Below the pieces are notes generated by a model, which had not been told where the DNA came from, made no database searches, and saw nothing but the letters and a program-made list of their open reading frames with translations. DNA of 11,604 nucleotides from positions 1 through 11,604 of the forward strand of contig DAHVXO010000075.1 in assembly GCA_027356675.1 (NCBI GenBank), read 5' to 3'. Positions 1 through 7,254 of this stretch are shown piece by piece. Source of the DNA: Symbiobacteriaceae bacterium (GTDB lineage Bacteria > Bacillota_E > Symbiobacteriia > Symbiobacteriales > Symbiobacteriaceae). Made by a program: the position numbers and the translations under genes. Each line of letters starts with the position of its first letter. The stretch's first letter is position 1.

Positions 1-1034
1 TGGGCGGTATGTTCGGCGGCGGGTCGATGCTCCTCAACGAATTGCTGATGCAGATGGATCCGCCGAACGTCGAAGACGGGGCCATCAATAAGGTGCTGCG
101 CCTGCTGGGCCTGCGGACCCGCAAGGCCCAACAGCCCGTAATCTTCACGATGGGCGCCACGAATTTGCCCGAAGTGCTCGACCGGGCCCTCCTGCGTCCG
201 GGTCGCTTCGACCGCAAGATCCAGGTCGATCTGCCGGACTATGAAGGCCGGAAGGATATCATCAACTACTACCTCGAGAAGGTACGGCATGATCCGAACA
301 TGAACCTCGATCGGCTGGCCAGTGACACCATCCACTACTCGCCGGCGGAGATCAAGTTTGTGGTCAACGAGGCGGTCGTGTCCGCTCACTTCGCCGGCCG
401 TGACATGATCACGTATAAGGACTTCAGCGCTGCCCGTGAGTTCCACGAGTGGGGCTTGCGCCAGCCGATCCGGGCGATGTCCGCGGAGGACAAGCGCCGG
501 ATCGCGTACCACGAGGCCGGGCACTGCGTCTCCATGTATTTGCTGATGCCCTACTCGCCGCCGGTCAAGGCTACGATCATCAGGCATTCGGGGTTCCTGG
601 GGGCCGTGCAGCCCAAGCCGCTGGAAGAGCGGGTCACAATGGTCCGGGAGGAACTCCTGGCTGACATTCAGGTCTCACTGGCCAGTCGGGCGGCCGAGCG
701 GCTCTACCTTGGCACCGAGATGACCGGCGTAAGGGGCGACCTCATCATGGCGACGCAGACTGCCGCTGCCTACCTGGGCATCTTCGGCATGGGCGGGTCC
801 CTGTACTCGAACCTTGCCTTCGGCGAGACCAAGCCGGACGGCAAGCAGAAGGCGCAGGTGGAGAAGCTCCTGGACGAACAGTACCAGATGGTCTCCCGGC
901 TCCTGTCGGATCACGAAGAGGCCGTTCACGCGATCGCACGGGCCCTTATCGAACGTGAAGAACTCGATAAGGACGAGATCCGTGATCTGATTGAGTCGGC
1001 CCGGGCCTCCGGTGGCGCCATCGCCGCTCACTAG
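1..1034 (+). CDS. FtsH-like AAA+ ATPase / M41 zinc metalloprotease, C-terminal part (5' end outside window)
   Basis: This is the 3' part of an ATP-dependent membrane protease of the FtsH type. The reading frame is open at the left edge, so the membrane segments and the Walker A and B motifs lie outside. Numbering from the Met at base 9, the second region of homology is present: strand VIFTMGATN with sensor Asn52, then RPGRFDR (63-69) with the two arginine fingers. The M41 domain has the zinc motif HEAGH (168-172), and the third ligand is probably Asp244 in GDLIMAT. It differs from ordinary FtsH in several ways: about 25 residues lie between the MDPP segment and the sensor strand where FtsH usually has about 10; SPAEI replaces the usual SGADL; and there is no long acidic C-terminal tail. 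The family is certain. Whether it is the housekeeping FtsH or a specialised paralogue is not, and the divergence favours a paralogue. Confidence 0.9.
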   Translation, partial: GGMFGGGSMLLNELLMQMDPPNVEDGAINKVLRLLGLRTRKAQQPVIFTMGATNLPEVLDRALLRPGRFDRKIQVDLPDYEGRKDIINYYLEKVRHDPNMNLDRLASDTIHYSPAEIKFVVNEAVVSAHFAGRDMITYKDFSAAREFHEWGLRQPIRAMSAEDKRRIAYHEAGHCVSMYLLMPYSPPVKATIIRHSGFLGAVQPKPLEERVTMVREELLADIQVSLASRAAERLYLGTEMTGVRGDLIMATQTAAAYLGIFGMGGSLYSNLAFGETKPDGKQKAQVEKLLDEQYQMVSRLLSDHEEAVHAIARALIEREELDKDEIRDLIESARASGGAIAAH

Positions 1035-1117
1035 GATTGGGCCTGTAGGCCAGACCAAAGCACCCAGGCAAGGGGGGCGTGTTGAAAAAGCCCCTGCCCG
1101 CCAGCCAGAGCACCTCT

Positions 1118-1158
1118 GCGAGCAGGTAGTGCGCAAGCGGAACGTGCGCCGTGCTCGC
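1118..1158. repeat. Imperfect inverted repeat downstream of the FtsH-like gene
   Basis: Arms GCGAGCA (1118-1124) and TGCTCGC (1152-1158) pair perfectly, and inside them GCGCA (1131-1135) pairs with TGCGC (1145-1149). There is no T-run on either side, so it is not a typical intrinsic terminator. A second weak stem, GGC-A-AGGGG with CCCCT-GCC, lies just upstream at about 1071-1098. The function is unknown; these could be processing or termination structures at the 3' end of the protease transcript. Confidence 0.4.
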
Positions 1159-1188
1159 TGCCAAGCGGGCGACTGAGGGCGCCGCCGC

Positions 1189-1390
1189 TCATGATCGGTG
1201 CGGTTTGCTCACCTTCTCAAGCGCGTCGATCAGTTCCGCGTGAAAGCGCAGGTCCCGCAGCGGCAAGAGAGCACCCACTTTTTGCTGCATTGTCTCTAAT
1301 TTCAGATCATCCCGATTGATCACAACGACCCGAACACCGCGACGTGCGCAGAGCGCCTCCTTCATCAGATCCCGCAGTTTTTGGCGACAG
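1189..1390 (-). pseudogene. C-terminal remnant of a possible restriction-endonuclease-fold protein
   Basis: On the minus strand a frame ending in TGA (1191-1189) encodes a protein-like stretch: QKLRDLMKEALC, then GVRVVVINRDDL, then an amphipathic tail with LLPLRDLRFHAELIDALEKV. The arrangement Q-x-x-R-D-x-x-K, about 10 residues, then G-V-x-V-V-V-I followed by a helical tail resembles the last third of Vsr/PD-(D/E)XK-like nucleases. That assignment is from pattern memory and is tentative. The only Met (first base 1365) gives 58 aa and lacks a convincing ribosome site. Further upstream the frame stays open to about 1643 but reads through hairpin repeats and loses any protein character. I therefore read it as the 3' end of a gene truncated at about 1390, where the AT-richer repeat patch begins. 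It could instead be a small intact gene of unknown role. Confidence 0.35.
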
Positions 1391-1392
1391 AT

Positions 1393-1643
1393 GTGATAAA
1401 ACCTTTTGCTTTCTTGGCAGGTAGAGCTAGTTCTGTACCCCCTGCGGGTATGATTTTGACACCTGGAGCTCAGTTCGGAGTGTTCAGGGACAAAACCCCG
1501 CCTAGTTCGAAAGCTTTTATCACCACAAACCGCCGGATAGCTGTGATAAAAGATTTCGAAGTATCCGGAGAGGTAGTAACAAGCGGCCCAGGGGGTTCGG
1601 ACATTGTGAATACCCCCTCCAAACCAGTACGAGCACTGGTTGG
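1393..1643. repeat. AT-richer patch with clustered inverted repeats and TGATAAAA motifs
   Basis: Three copies of GTGATAAAA followed by a TTTC-containing block occur: 1393-1413 (+), 1506-1523 (-) and 1543-1560 (+). The last two form an 18-bp inverted repeat with one mismatch and a 19-nt spacer: TTCGAAAGCTTTTATCAC against GTGATAAAAGATTTCGAA. Next come a 7-bp stem AGGGGGT/ACCCCCT (1590-1596/1612-1618) and a 9-bp stem with one bulge, CCAAACCAGT/ACTGGTTGG (1619-1628/1635-1643). An alternative stem, CCGGATA (1533-1539) with TATCCGG (1562-1568), would exclude the 18-bp one. Base composition is visibly less GC-rich than the flanking genes. It could be a decayed insertion, a small inverted-repeat element, or a structured RNA. 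No transposase and no clear target-site duplication were seen. Confidence 0.55.
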
Positions 1644-1888
1644 CTCATGGTGGCATTCTCCGCCAGAGGTCTGGCCGGCGCAACGGTGCAGGTCGTCCCA
1701 TCAGGCGGTTCAGATCCAACTGCATACTGAGTATAACAGCGTTTCGCAGGGCGCCAGTTTTTCTCGGGCCCGGTGTTCATGGTTCGCGCCGGTGGTCCCC
1801 GGCGGGTAACATAGAGTTATGGCACCCGCTGGGGATCACAACCATTTCCTTGTAACTAACGATCAGAAGTCTTCCACCATCAACACGA
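1644..1888. other. Intergenic stretch with no convincing gene
   Basis: Open frames here lack the strong GC bias at the third codon position seen in the neighbouring genes, have no good ribosome site and give no recognisable protein. Only weak short stems are present, for example TGCAG (1687-1691) with CTGCA (1720-1724). I see nothing else supportable. Confidence 0.5.
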
Positions 1889-1923
1889 GAGGCGCCAGAA
1901 GCAAGACCGCTTACTGGCGCCTC
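1889..1923. repeat. Strong 14-bp stem-loop in the leader region
   Basis: GAGGCGCCAG (1889-1898) pairs perfectly with CTGGCGCCTC (1914-1923). The stem extends inward by AAGC (1899-1902) with GCTT (1909-1912), leaving one bulged A and a 6-nt loop. It sits 31 nt upstream of a terminator-like hairpin, which suggests that both belong to one transcribed leader or small RNA. No T-run follows this stem itself. Confidence 0.6.
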
Positions 1924-1953
1924 ATGAGTATCGCATCCTTTGTAGCGATCCTA

Positions 1954-1978
1954 CAGGCCCAAGGGCCTGGGTGCTTTT
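1954..1978 (+). terminator. Terminator-like hairpin, possible attenuator
   Basis: CAGGCCC (1954-1960) and GGGCCTG (1963-1969) form a perfect stem around AA, followed after GGTGC by TTTT (1975-1978). Two short stems just upstream compete with each other: ATCGC/GCGAT (1930-1934/1945-1949) and TGTAG/CTACA (1941-1945/1951-1955). The second also overlaps the first bases of the terminator stem, an arrangement that could work as an antiterminator. The stems are only 5 bp, so this part is speculative. The hairpin may simply end a transcript from the upstream region. Confidence 0.5.
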
Positions 1979-2070
1979 CACATACCGTGAAACCGATGCG
2001 GCGTGACGGGAGTCAAACACTACGGATGGAGGTGCTTGCTGACTTCCCTGATTCTGCGCTATCCGGTTCC

Positions 2071-2100
2071 ACAGGAAACATCTCCTCCAGTCACGAATGT
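2071..2100 (+). promoter_or_regulatory. Possible sigma-H type promoter before the SLH gene
   Basis: ACAGGAAAC (2071-2079) resembles the -35 element RnAGGAwWW and CACGAATGT (2092-2100) partly resembles the -10 element RnnGAATww. The 12-nt spacing fits sigma-H promoters of Bacillus. Transcription would begin around 2105, giving a leader of about 30 nt. The core AGGA and GAAT match, but several flanking bases do not. A sigma-A alternative, TTGCTG (2036-2041) with TATCCG (2060-2065), is also weak. Confidence 0.28.
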
Positions 2101-2133
2101 ATGTGCGAAAGTCCTGATAAAAGTGAGAGGCAC

Positions 2134-3420
2134 ATGGCGAAATATCACCGTCTGGTGGCCGTTTTGGCAGCAGTCGTGCTGGCGGTGGCCCTATCCGGGT
2201 CTGCCGCCGGCATGCTCGTTGATACGGCCGCCCACTGGTCAGCTCCGTTGATTGCAGCGCTTGAAGCAAGGGGAATCGTGTCTGGTGACGGCTTCGGGCG
2301 GTTCAACCCAGACGCGCCCTTGACGCGTGCCGAAATGGCCAAGCTCCTGGTGCTGGCGACCGGCGATGACCAGGACGCCCAGTTGCTCTCCCACTATGCC
2401 TCCAGATACTCGGACATTCCTGCCTGGCACTGGGCCAGGGGTTACATCGAGACCCTCGCTGAGTCGGCTGTGACCAGGGGCTACCCGGATGGGCGGTTCG
2501 GTCCGGCCGATACGGTAACCCGCGCCCAAATGGCCGCCTTCCTGGTGCGGGCGGCCAATCTGGCGGAGCAGGCTCAGTTGTACCGTTTGGAGCCGTCGCC
2601 GTATAAGGATGATGCTGACATTCCAGAGTGGGCACGCGGATCCGTCAACGCAGCTTTCACCTACGGACTCATGGCCGGCTCTGTTGATGGCACCTTCCGG
2701 CCGCTAGACCCCATCACCCGGGCCGAAGGGGGCGTGGCCGTTCTCCGGCTGCTGGAATACAAGGGCGGCGCCTTTGAATTGACGGGTACCCTGGTCCGGT
2801 TTGACCCGCACACCCTCAGCGGGACCGTGCGCGACGATCTGGGGCGTGAGCGGGACTTCACGATGGCCGGCGATGCACAGTACTACCGGTCGGGCATTGC
2901 GGTATCGCCGCAGGCAATCTCTCCACTTGACCAGGTCTGGCTGGTACTTGGCCAAAAGGGCGCCATGCGTTTTATGGAGGCCCGGAACTCGGACCTGATC
3001 GGGTCAAACCTGACCGTGCAGGCACAGTCAATCACGTTGACGCTCCGGGACGGCACCACCCGCACGGCTGCCGTACAGCCCGGGGCACTGGTGTATCTGA
3101 ACGGGCGCCCCGCCTCGCTCAAGCAGTTGCCCAACGGCAGTGACGCATACATTGCCCTCGACCTCTCGTCGAGCGAGGTCCGGATCCTGGATGCCGTGCG
3201 GACCTCGGTTCAAGGGAGCCTTACGGGCATCGATCCGAACCGGTCTGTTGTTTTTGTTAACCCGTCCGGTTCGCCCTCCCGGATGCTGACCGTGGCCACA
3301 GACGCCCGCATCTTTCTGGATGGGAACACGGCGGGGCTGCAGGACTTGACGTTTGGGCTCAGGGTCAGAGTGGCCCTGGATGACCATGATACCGTCACCT
3401 ATCTACAGGCGGAGAGGTGA
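2134..3420 (+). CDS. Exported S-layer-homology (SLH) domain protein
   Basis: A 428-aa surface protein. Residues 1-25 are a signal peptide: basic MAKYHR, then a hydrophobic Ala/Val/Leu core ending SGSAAG. Three SLH domains follow at about 28-76, 91-141 and 157-208, each with the usual acidic/aromatic start and a TRAE-like motif (TRAEM, TRAQM, TRAEG). In the family, three SLH repeats bind secondary cell-wall polysaccharide. Residues about 216-415 hold three related beta-rich repeats of about 55 residues (216-271, 289-342, 360-415), resembling DUF5666-like modules; their function is unknown. ATG 2134 was chosen because a signal peptide starts there and GAGAGG lies just upstream. The frame stays open back to 1819, but that part crosses a terminator-like hairpin. 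The gene ends 8 nt before the protease start, so the two proteins are probably made together. Confidence 0.9.
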   Translation: MAKYHRLVAVLAAVVLAVALSGSAAGMLVDTAAHWSAPLIAALEARGIVSGDGFGRFNPDAPLTRAEMAKLLVLATGDDQDAQLLSHYASRYSDIPAWHWARGYIETLAESAVTRGYPDGRFGPADTVTRAQMAAFLVRAANLAEQAQLYRLEPSPYKDDADIPEWARGSVNAAFTYGLMAGSVDGTFRPLDPITRAEGGVAVLRLLEYKGGAFELTGTLVRFDPHTLSGTVRDDLGRERDFTMAGDAQYYRSGIAVSPQAISPLDQVWLVLGQKGAMRFMEARNSDLIGSNLTVQAQSITLTLRDGTTRTAAVQPGALVYLNGRPASLKQLPNGSDAYIALDLSSSEVRILDAVRTSVQGSLTGIDPNRSVVFVNPSGSPSRMLTVATDARIFLDGNTAGLQDLTFGLRVRVALDDHDTVTYLQAER

Positions 3421-3428
3421 GTCCCCGC

Positions 3429-6400
3429 ATGACCAAGCCCGGAAAGCGTCTGATTGCCGGTCTGCTCCTCGCTGCCGTCGCGGGGCTCATGCCGAGTGCG
3501 ACCCGGAGCCTCCCGCCCACGGCAGACCGCCTGGCACCCGCGCTGATCATGCCCCCGGCCGTCGTACGTGCCGTGAGGGAAGCGGAGATGCGGGGCGAGC
3601 AGTCTGTGGAGGTTGATTTTACGGTTGGGTCTCCGGCAGCTATGGCCGCTGCCCGGGCCGCGGTCCAGGCTGCCGGCGGCACGGTGTTGCTGGAGGACCG
3701 GGTTTACGCGCGGGCACGGATCCCGATTGCCGGTATGGAGTCCGCAGCCCTCGCTTCCGTGGTGACCGCAATGGGGGTCAACGAGCAATTCCCAGCGCCC
3801 GTCGCCGCGGGGGTCACCCTGGGCCAGGACCTGACCGCCACGCAGGCGAACCAGCTGGCCACCTCCAGCCTGGATGCCATCGCTGCCGGGGACTTCAGGC
3901 GGCAGACCGGCGTCAGCGGACAGGGCATCACAGTTGCCGTAGTGGATTCGGGGATCGACCCTGGTCACCCGGACCTGCTTCAGACGGTGGGCGGATCACC
4001 GAAGATCGTCGATTGGAAAGACTTCACAGGTGAGGGCCGCATTGAGACACCGCAGACCGTCGCCTGGCGTGATACGTATACCGCCCCCACCGGCGAGGTG
4101 TATCGCCTGCCGCTCGACCGTAAACCACCGGCCAGCCAGAGTGCCCGGTTCGGATTCTGGGAAGAGACCACAGTGCTGGGGAAGATCAACCGGGACCTGG
4201 ACCGCAACGGGTCTCAGTTGGACCGTTTCGGTGTTCTGCTGGTGGATGCCACCAGGACTGGCGTCTATGATACCGTATACGTCGACACCAACAACAATGG
4301 TGATTTCAACGATGAAGAACCGTTGCGGGTGTTCCGGGCCAGTCAAGACGTTGGCAAACTGGGAGCCCTGCGCGAAGGCCGCCTGGCTGCGCGGCGCTTG
4401 AACTTCGTAGTCGCCGACTTGGATCCGCGGGGCCAGTATGTCACTCTCGGCTTCGACGGCGAAGGCCACGGCACGGAAGTGGCCGGGCTGCTCGCGGCGT
4501 ACAGTGCCGAAGGCTTTGTCGGCGTGGCGCCAGGTGCCCAACTGATGGCGCTGAAGGCCGCCTCCTCCGCCGGTGATGCCAACTGGTACAATATCTCATC
4601 TGCGATCAAGTATGCGGCTGAGCATGGCGCTGCCATCATCAATGTCAGCATCGGCGGTCTGGCTGCTGCGTCCCGCTACGACAGCACTGCATCGGAGCGG
4701 CTCAACCAGATTGCGCGGCAGTACGGGGTGCTGATCATCCTGGCCGCAGACAATACGGGTCCTGGGCTATCCAGCGGCACGACCCTGGGGAGCCCGTCGG
4801 AAGTGCTGTCTGTGGGCGCCTACTATTCGCCTGCGATGTGGAAACGCGACTTCGGCTATGTGGTCCCCAGCGAAGGGGTATGGATGCTTTCCGGTATGGG
4901 GCCACGCTCTGACGGCTCGTATCTGCCGGGACTGATTGCCCCCGGCGGCAGTCCCACGACTGCACCGCGCTGGGTGCATCTCAGCGGGTATACAACCGAC
5001 GCGGGAACCAGCATCGCAACCCCCCATGTCAGCGGCGCCGCGGCCCTGCTGATGGAGGCCGGTAAGCGCAGTGGCGTCCACTACGACCGGCTGAGCGTAA
5101 AGCGTGCTTTGGAGATGGGGGCTCGGCCCATCCCGGGAGTGGGGACGTACGAGCAGGGTTACGGATTGATTGCCCTCCCCGCTGCGTTTGAGCGGCTGAA
5201 GCAGATCAATTCCCTGCCCGCCTTGACTACCCGCACCCAGGACGGCAACGGTGGGCTGTTGGCGCGCTCCATCCACCCCGGTAACAGCGAGTTCTGGCTG
5301 ACGAATCTAGAAGCCGATTTGACCCGAGTCAGCGTCGTCAGCTCTGAAGACTGGGTCCGGACTACCTACAGTTCGCTGACGCTGCCGCCCAACGTCCCGC
5401 GCAGGCTGCCGCTGCAGGTGCAACCGCCGACGGAACCCGGCGTCCACAGTGCATTCCTGACCATTCACGAGCAGGACACATTTGGCCCGTCCACGACCAT
5501 CCCCATCACGTATGTTCAGCCCCAACAGTTCCAGCCTGGCCCAGAGCCCGCCTTCTTCACCACGGACCGTCTCGAAGTGGCTCGCTTCCGCCGTTACTTC
5601 TTCGCCATCGATCCTGGTGCCGCCGGTTTTACCGTCACCACGCGGGCACTGGCCGGGCTGCAGGGGACGGCTCAGGGCACCGTGCGGGTCCAGATTTTCC
5701 GGCCCGACGGCCAGGCGGTGTTCCAATCGGCCGACATTGGTGCACGCGGCAGTGGCCTGACGGCCTTCTTCCAGACGAACGACCCGGTCCCCGGGACGTG
5801 GGAAGTCGTCGTAACGGCTCTGCCGGACAGTGAAGGCGGCGACCTCAACGCTAGCTACACTTTGGAGGCGCATATGCGCGCGGGGTTCCTCCCGTCGGCT
5901 CCGCTCCGGATTACGCGCACGCCAGGCGATGCACCCCGGCAGTCTCTGTGGCTCGTGAACACCAAAGCGCCTTTTACCGGAAACGTCCAGGCCATCGGCC
6001 TCTCCAAGGTGGATCCCAGCCAACCCTGGCGTGTTCTCCAAAGGGTGAATGTGGTTGATGATTTCACTCTGAGCGAAGCCGTCGGGAGGATTCGGCTGGA
6101 GATCAGCAATCCCGTTCCTTCCGATCTGGATCTTGACCTGGAACTGTACCGGTATGACCCCCAATCCCCTGGCGGCTATACGTTGATCCGCCAGTCGCTT
6201 ACCCGCGCAGCGAGTAATGAGTCGATCGAGATCGCCAACCTGCCCTCCGGGCGCTACCAGGTAAACGTTGCTGCCAACGGCGTGTTGCCCGCACGCCTGC
6301 AGTACCAATATCGCCGGCTGATGGCCGTGGAAGGATACCAACTCAGCGTAGACGACCCGGTGCGCAAGCACGACCTGGGCGAAGCCTGGTCGCCAACGTT

Positions 6401-6854
6401 GGTCATCGCTAACCCGCCGGCACCAGGTCGCTACTTCGGGACGCTGCTGGTCCGAGACGCGGAGGGGAAACAGACGCTGGGGTGGATCCCCTTTGAGGTG
6501 TCGGTGGGTCAGCCGGCGCTCACGGTTGAGGCGCTCTCACCGCAACTGACCCTTGGCCGGCCGTCCAATATTGACCTGGCGGTACGTGACAGCCGCACAG
6601 GCGCACCCGTTGACGTAACCATGACCGTGGATGGTCAGGTATACACGACCCGGAGCGGGCAGGTCTCCCTCACGGTCCAGCCGGCCGGGACCGACGTTGT
6701 GCTGCAGGTAGAGGTGAACCAGCCGGCCTATCAATTCTTGCAAACCGAGATTCACCTGGCTGCGCACGCGGCATGGGCCCCTCATCCGACCGGATTGGGC
6801 GGGGGTGAGGAGAACGCCATCTGGCGCCGTAAGGTCCGATCGCAAATGCCGTAG
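3429..6854 (+). CDS. Large secreted subtilisin-family (S8) serine protease
   Basis: A 1141-aa extracellular protease. ATG 3429 is preferred because GAGGTGA (3414-3420) lies 8 nt before it; GTG at 3417 would leave no spacer. Residues 1-26 form a signal peptide and about 58-125 an I9-like propeptide. The catalytic triad is Asp173 (VVDSGID), His347 (GHGTEVAG) and Ser528 (GTSIATPHVSG), with oxyanion Asn442 in AADNTG, where most subtilisins have AAGN. The Asp-to-His distance of about 174 residues is far longer than in small subtilisins. This insert carries two calcium-loop-like motifs, near D256-D265 and at D286-E297 (DTNNNGDFNDEE). Residues about 590-1115 are beta-sandwich-like segments, one around 700-800 resembling a pre-peptidase C-terminal domain. 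There is no SLH domain, LPXTG or transmembrane anchor, so the protein may be held by the adjacent SLH protein or released. The likely role is peptide supply, feeding the amino-acid fermentation genes downstream. Confidence 0.94.
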   Translation: MTKPGKRLIAGLLLAAVAGLMPSATRSLPPTADRLAPALIMPPAVVRAVREAEMRGEQSVEVDFTVGSPAAMAAARAAVQAAGGTVLLEDRVYARARIPIAGMESAALASVVTAMGVNEQFPAPVAAGVTLGQDLTATQANQLATSSLDAIAAGDFRRQTGVSGQGITVAVVDSGIDPGHPDLLQTVGGSPKIVDWKDFTGEGRIETPQTVAWRDTYTAPTGEVYRLPLDRKPPASQSARFGFWEETTVLGKINRDLDRNGSQLDRFGVLLVDATRTGVYDTVYVDTNNNGDFNDEEPLRVFRASQDVGKLGALREGRLAARRLNFVVADLDPRGQYVTLGFDGEGHGTEVAGLLAAYSAEGFVGVAPGAQLMALKAASSAGDANWYNISSAIKYAAEHGAAIINVSIGGLAAASRYDSTASERLNQIARQYGVLIILAADNTGPGLSSGTTLGSPSEVLSVGAYYSPAMWKRDFGYVVPSEGVWMLSGMGPRSDGSYLPGLIAPGGSPTTAPRWVHLSGYTTDAGTSIATPHVSGAAALLMEAGKRSGVHYDRLSVKRALEMGARPIPGVGTYEQGYGLIALPAAFERLKQINSLPALTTRTQDGNGGLLARSIHPGNSEFWLTNLEADLTRVSVVSSEDWVRTTYSSLTLPPNVPRRLPLQVQPPTEPGVHSAFLTIHEQDTFGPSTTIPITYVQPQQFQPGPEPAFFTTDRLEVARFRRYFFAIDPGAAGFTVTTRALAGLQGTAQGTVRVQIFRPDGQAVFQSADIGARGSGLTAFFQTNDPVPGTWEVVVTALPDSEGGDLNASYTLEAHMRAGFLPSAPLRITRTPGDAPRQSLWLVNTKAPFTGNVQAIGLSKVDPSQPWRVLQRVNVVDDFTLSEAVGRIRLEISNPVPSDLDLDLELYRYDPQSPGGYTLIRQSLTRAASNESIEIANLPSGRYQVNVAANGVLPARLQYQYRRLMAVEGYQLSVDDPVRKHDLGEAWSPTLVIANPPAPGRYFGTLLVRDAEGKQTLGWIPFEVSVGQPALTVEALSPQLTLGRPSNIDLAVRDSRTGAPVDVTMTVDGQVYTTRSGQVSLTVQPAGTDVVLQVEVNQPAYQFLQTEIHLAAHAAWAPHPTGLGGGEENAIWRRKVRSQMP

Positions 6855-6870
6855 TGGAGTTGAAACGGTC

Positions 6871-7254
6871 ATGCCCAGCCGCCGCGGACTTATCCTTGTA
6901 GTCGATGACCAGGCAGGGGTTCGCCGCTTGATTCAGGAAGTCTTCCGGGAAGTCGGGTACCGGGTTGCGACGGCCACCAACGGCCAGGAGGCGCTGGCCG
7001 CGGCCGCCGCCTACGCCCCATCTGCCGTCATCTTGGACATGAAGATGCCGATTATGGACGGCCTGGAGACGCTGCGGGTTCTGAAGGCGGCTCAGCCAAA
7101 GCTCCTGGTCGTGATGATGACAGCTGTGGGCGATGGCGACCAAATCAACGAGGCGCTCAGCAGCGGCGCGCATTCGTGCGTGAGCAAACCATTTGACGTT
7201 TTCGCGTTGCGCAAGCTGGTGACTGATGTGCTCGACAAGGAGGGGAAGGCATGA
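6871..7254 (+). CDS. spo0F: Stand-alone receiver protein, Spo0F-type sporulation phosphorelay regulator
   Basis: A 127-aa single-domain response regulator. All receiver residues are present: Asp12 and Asp13 (VVDDQ), phospho-acceptor Asp56 (ILDMKMP), Thr84 (MMTA) and Lys106 (SKPFD). The [15 protein letters not shown] start, LDMKMPxMDG, MMTAxGxxD and KPFD are characteristic of Spo0F, which carries phosphate from sensor kinases to Spo0B in Bacillus. No DNA-binding output domain follows. ATG 6871 aligns with the family start; GGAG lies 11 nt upstream. It begins 16 nt after the protease stop and its stop overlaps the kal start (ATGA), so it is embedded in the operon. The neighbourhood with transaldolase and glpX matches the spo0F region of B. 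subtilis and supports the name. I saw no dedicated promoter in front of it. Another CheY-like role cannot be excluded from sequence alone. Confidence 0.88.
   Translation: MPSRRGLILVVDDQAGVRRLIQEVFREVGYRVATATNGQEALAAAAAYAPSAVILDMKMPIMDGLETLRVLKAAQPKLLVVMMTAVGDGDQINEALSSGAHSCVSKPFDVFALRKLVTDVLDKEGKA

Noticed and set aside
1035..1190. Group II intron or retroelement edge suggested by GTGCGC-like stems
   Set aside because: No domain V, no reverse transcriptase and no intron-end consensus were found.
1503..1520. GTTCGAA resembling a tRNA T-loop
   Set aside because: No cloverleaf arms or acceptor stem surround it; it belongs to the long inverted repeat.
1393..1523. A 131-bp MITE with GTGATAAAA terminal repeats
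   Set aside because: The termini are inverted, but no target-site duplication is seen and a third copy lies outside the putative ends; kept only as a possibility within the repeat entry.
1506..1568. H-type pseudoknot formed by the 18-bp stem and CCGGATA/TATCCGG
   Set aside because: Only one base would have to span the 18-bp stem, which is sterically impossible; the two stems can only be alternatives.
1381..1809. A 142-codon + strand open frame beginning at TTG
   Set aside because: No ribosome site, no GC bias at the third codon position, no recognised protein, and it reads straight through the inverted-repeat patch. A decayed foreign gene cannot be fully excluded.
1819..2133. N-terminal extension of the SLH gene to an ATG at 1819
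   Set aside because: It would put a strong hairpin and a terminator-like structure inside the coding region and bury the clear signal peptide that starts at 2134.
1980..2133. Possible c-di-GMP riboswitch upstream of the SLH gene
   Set aside because: I looked for the conserved class I and class II core segments and did not find them.
5307..6371. A 354-codon minus-strand open frame opposite the protease gene
   Set aside because: It is antisense to a protein with clear family features and arises from GC-rich codon bias; it shows no family motif of its own.
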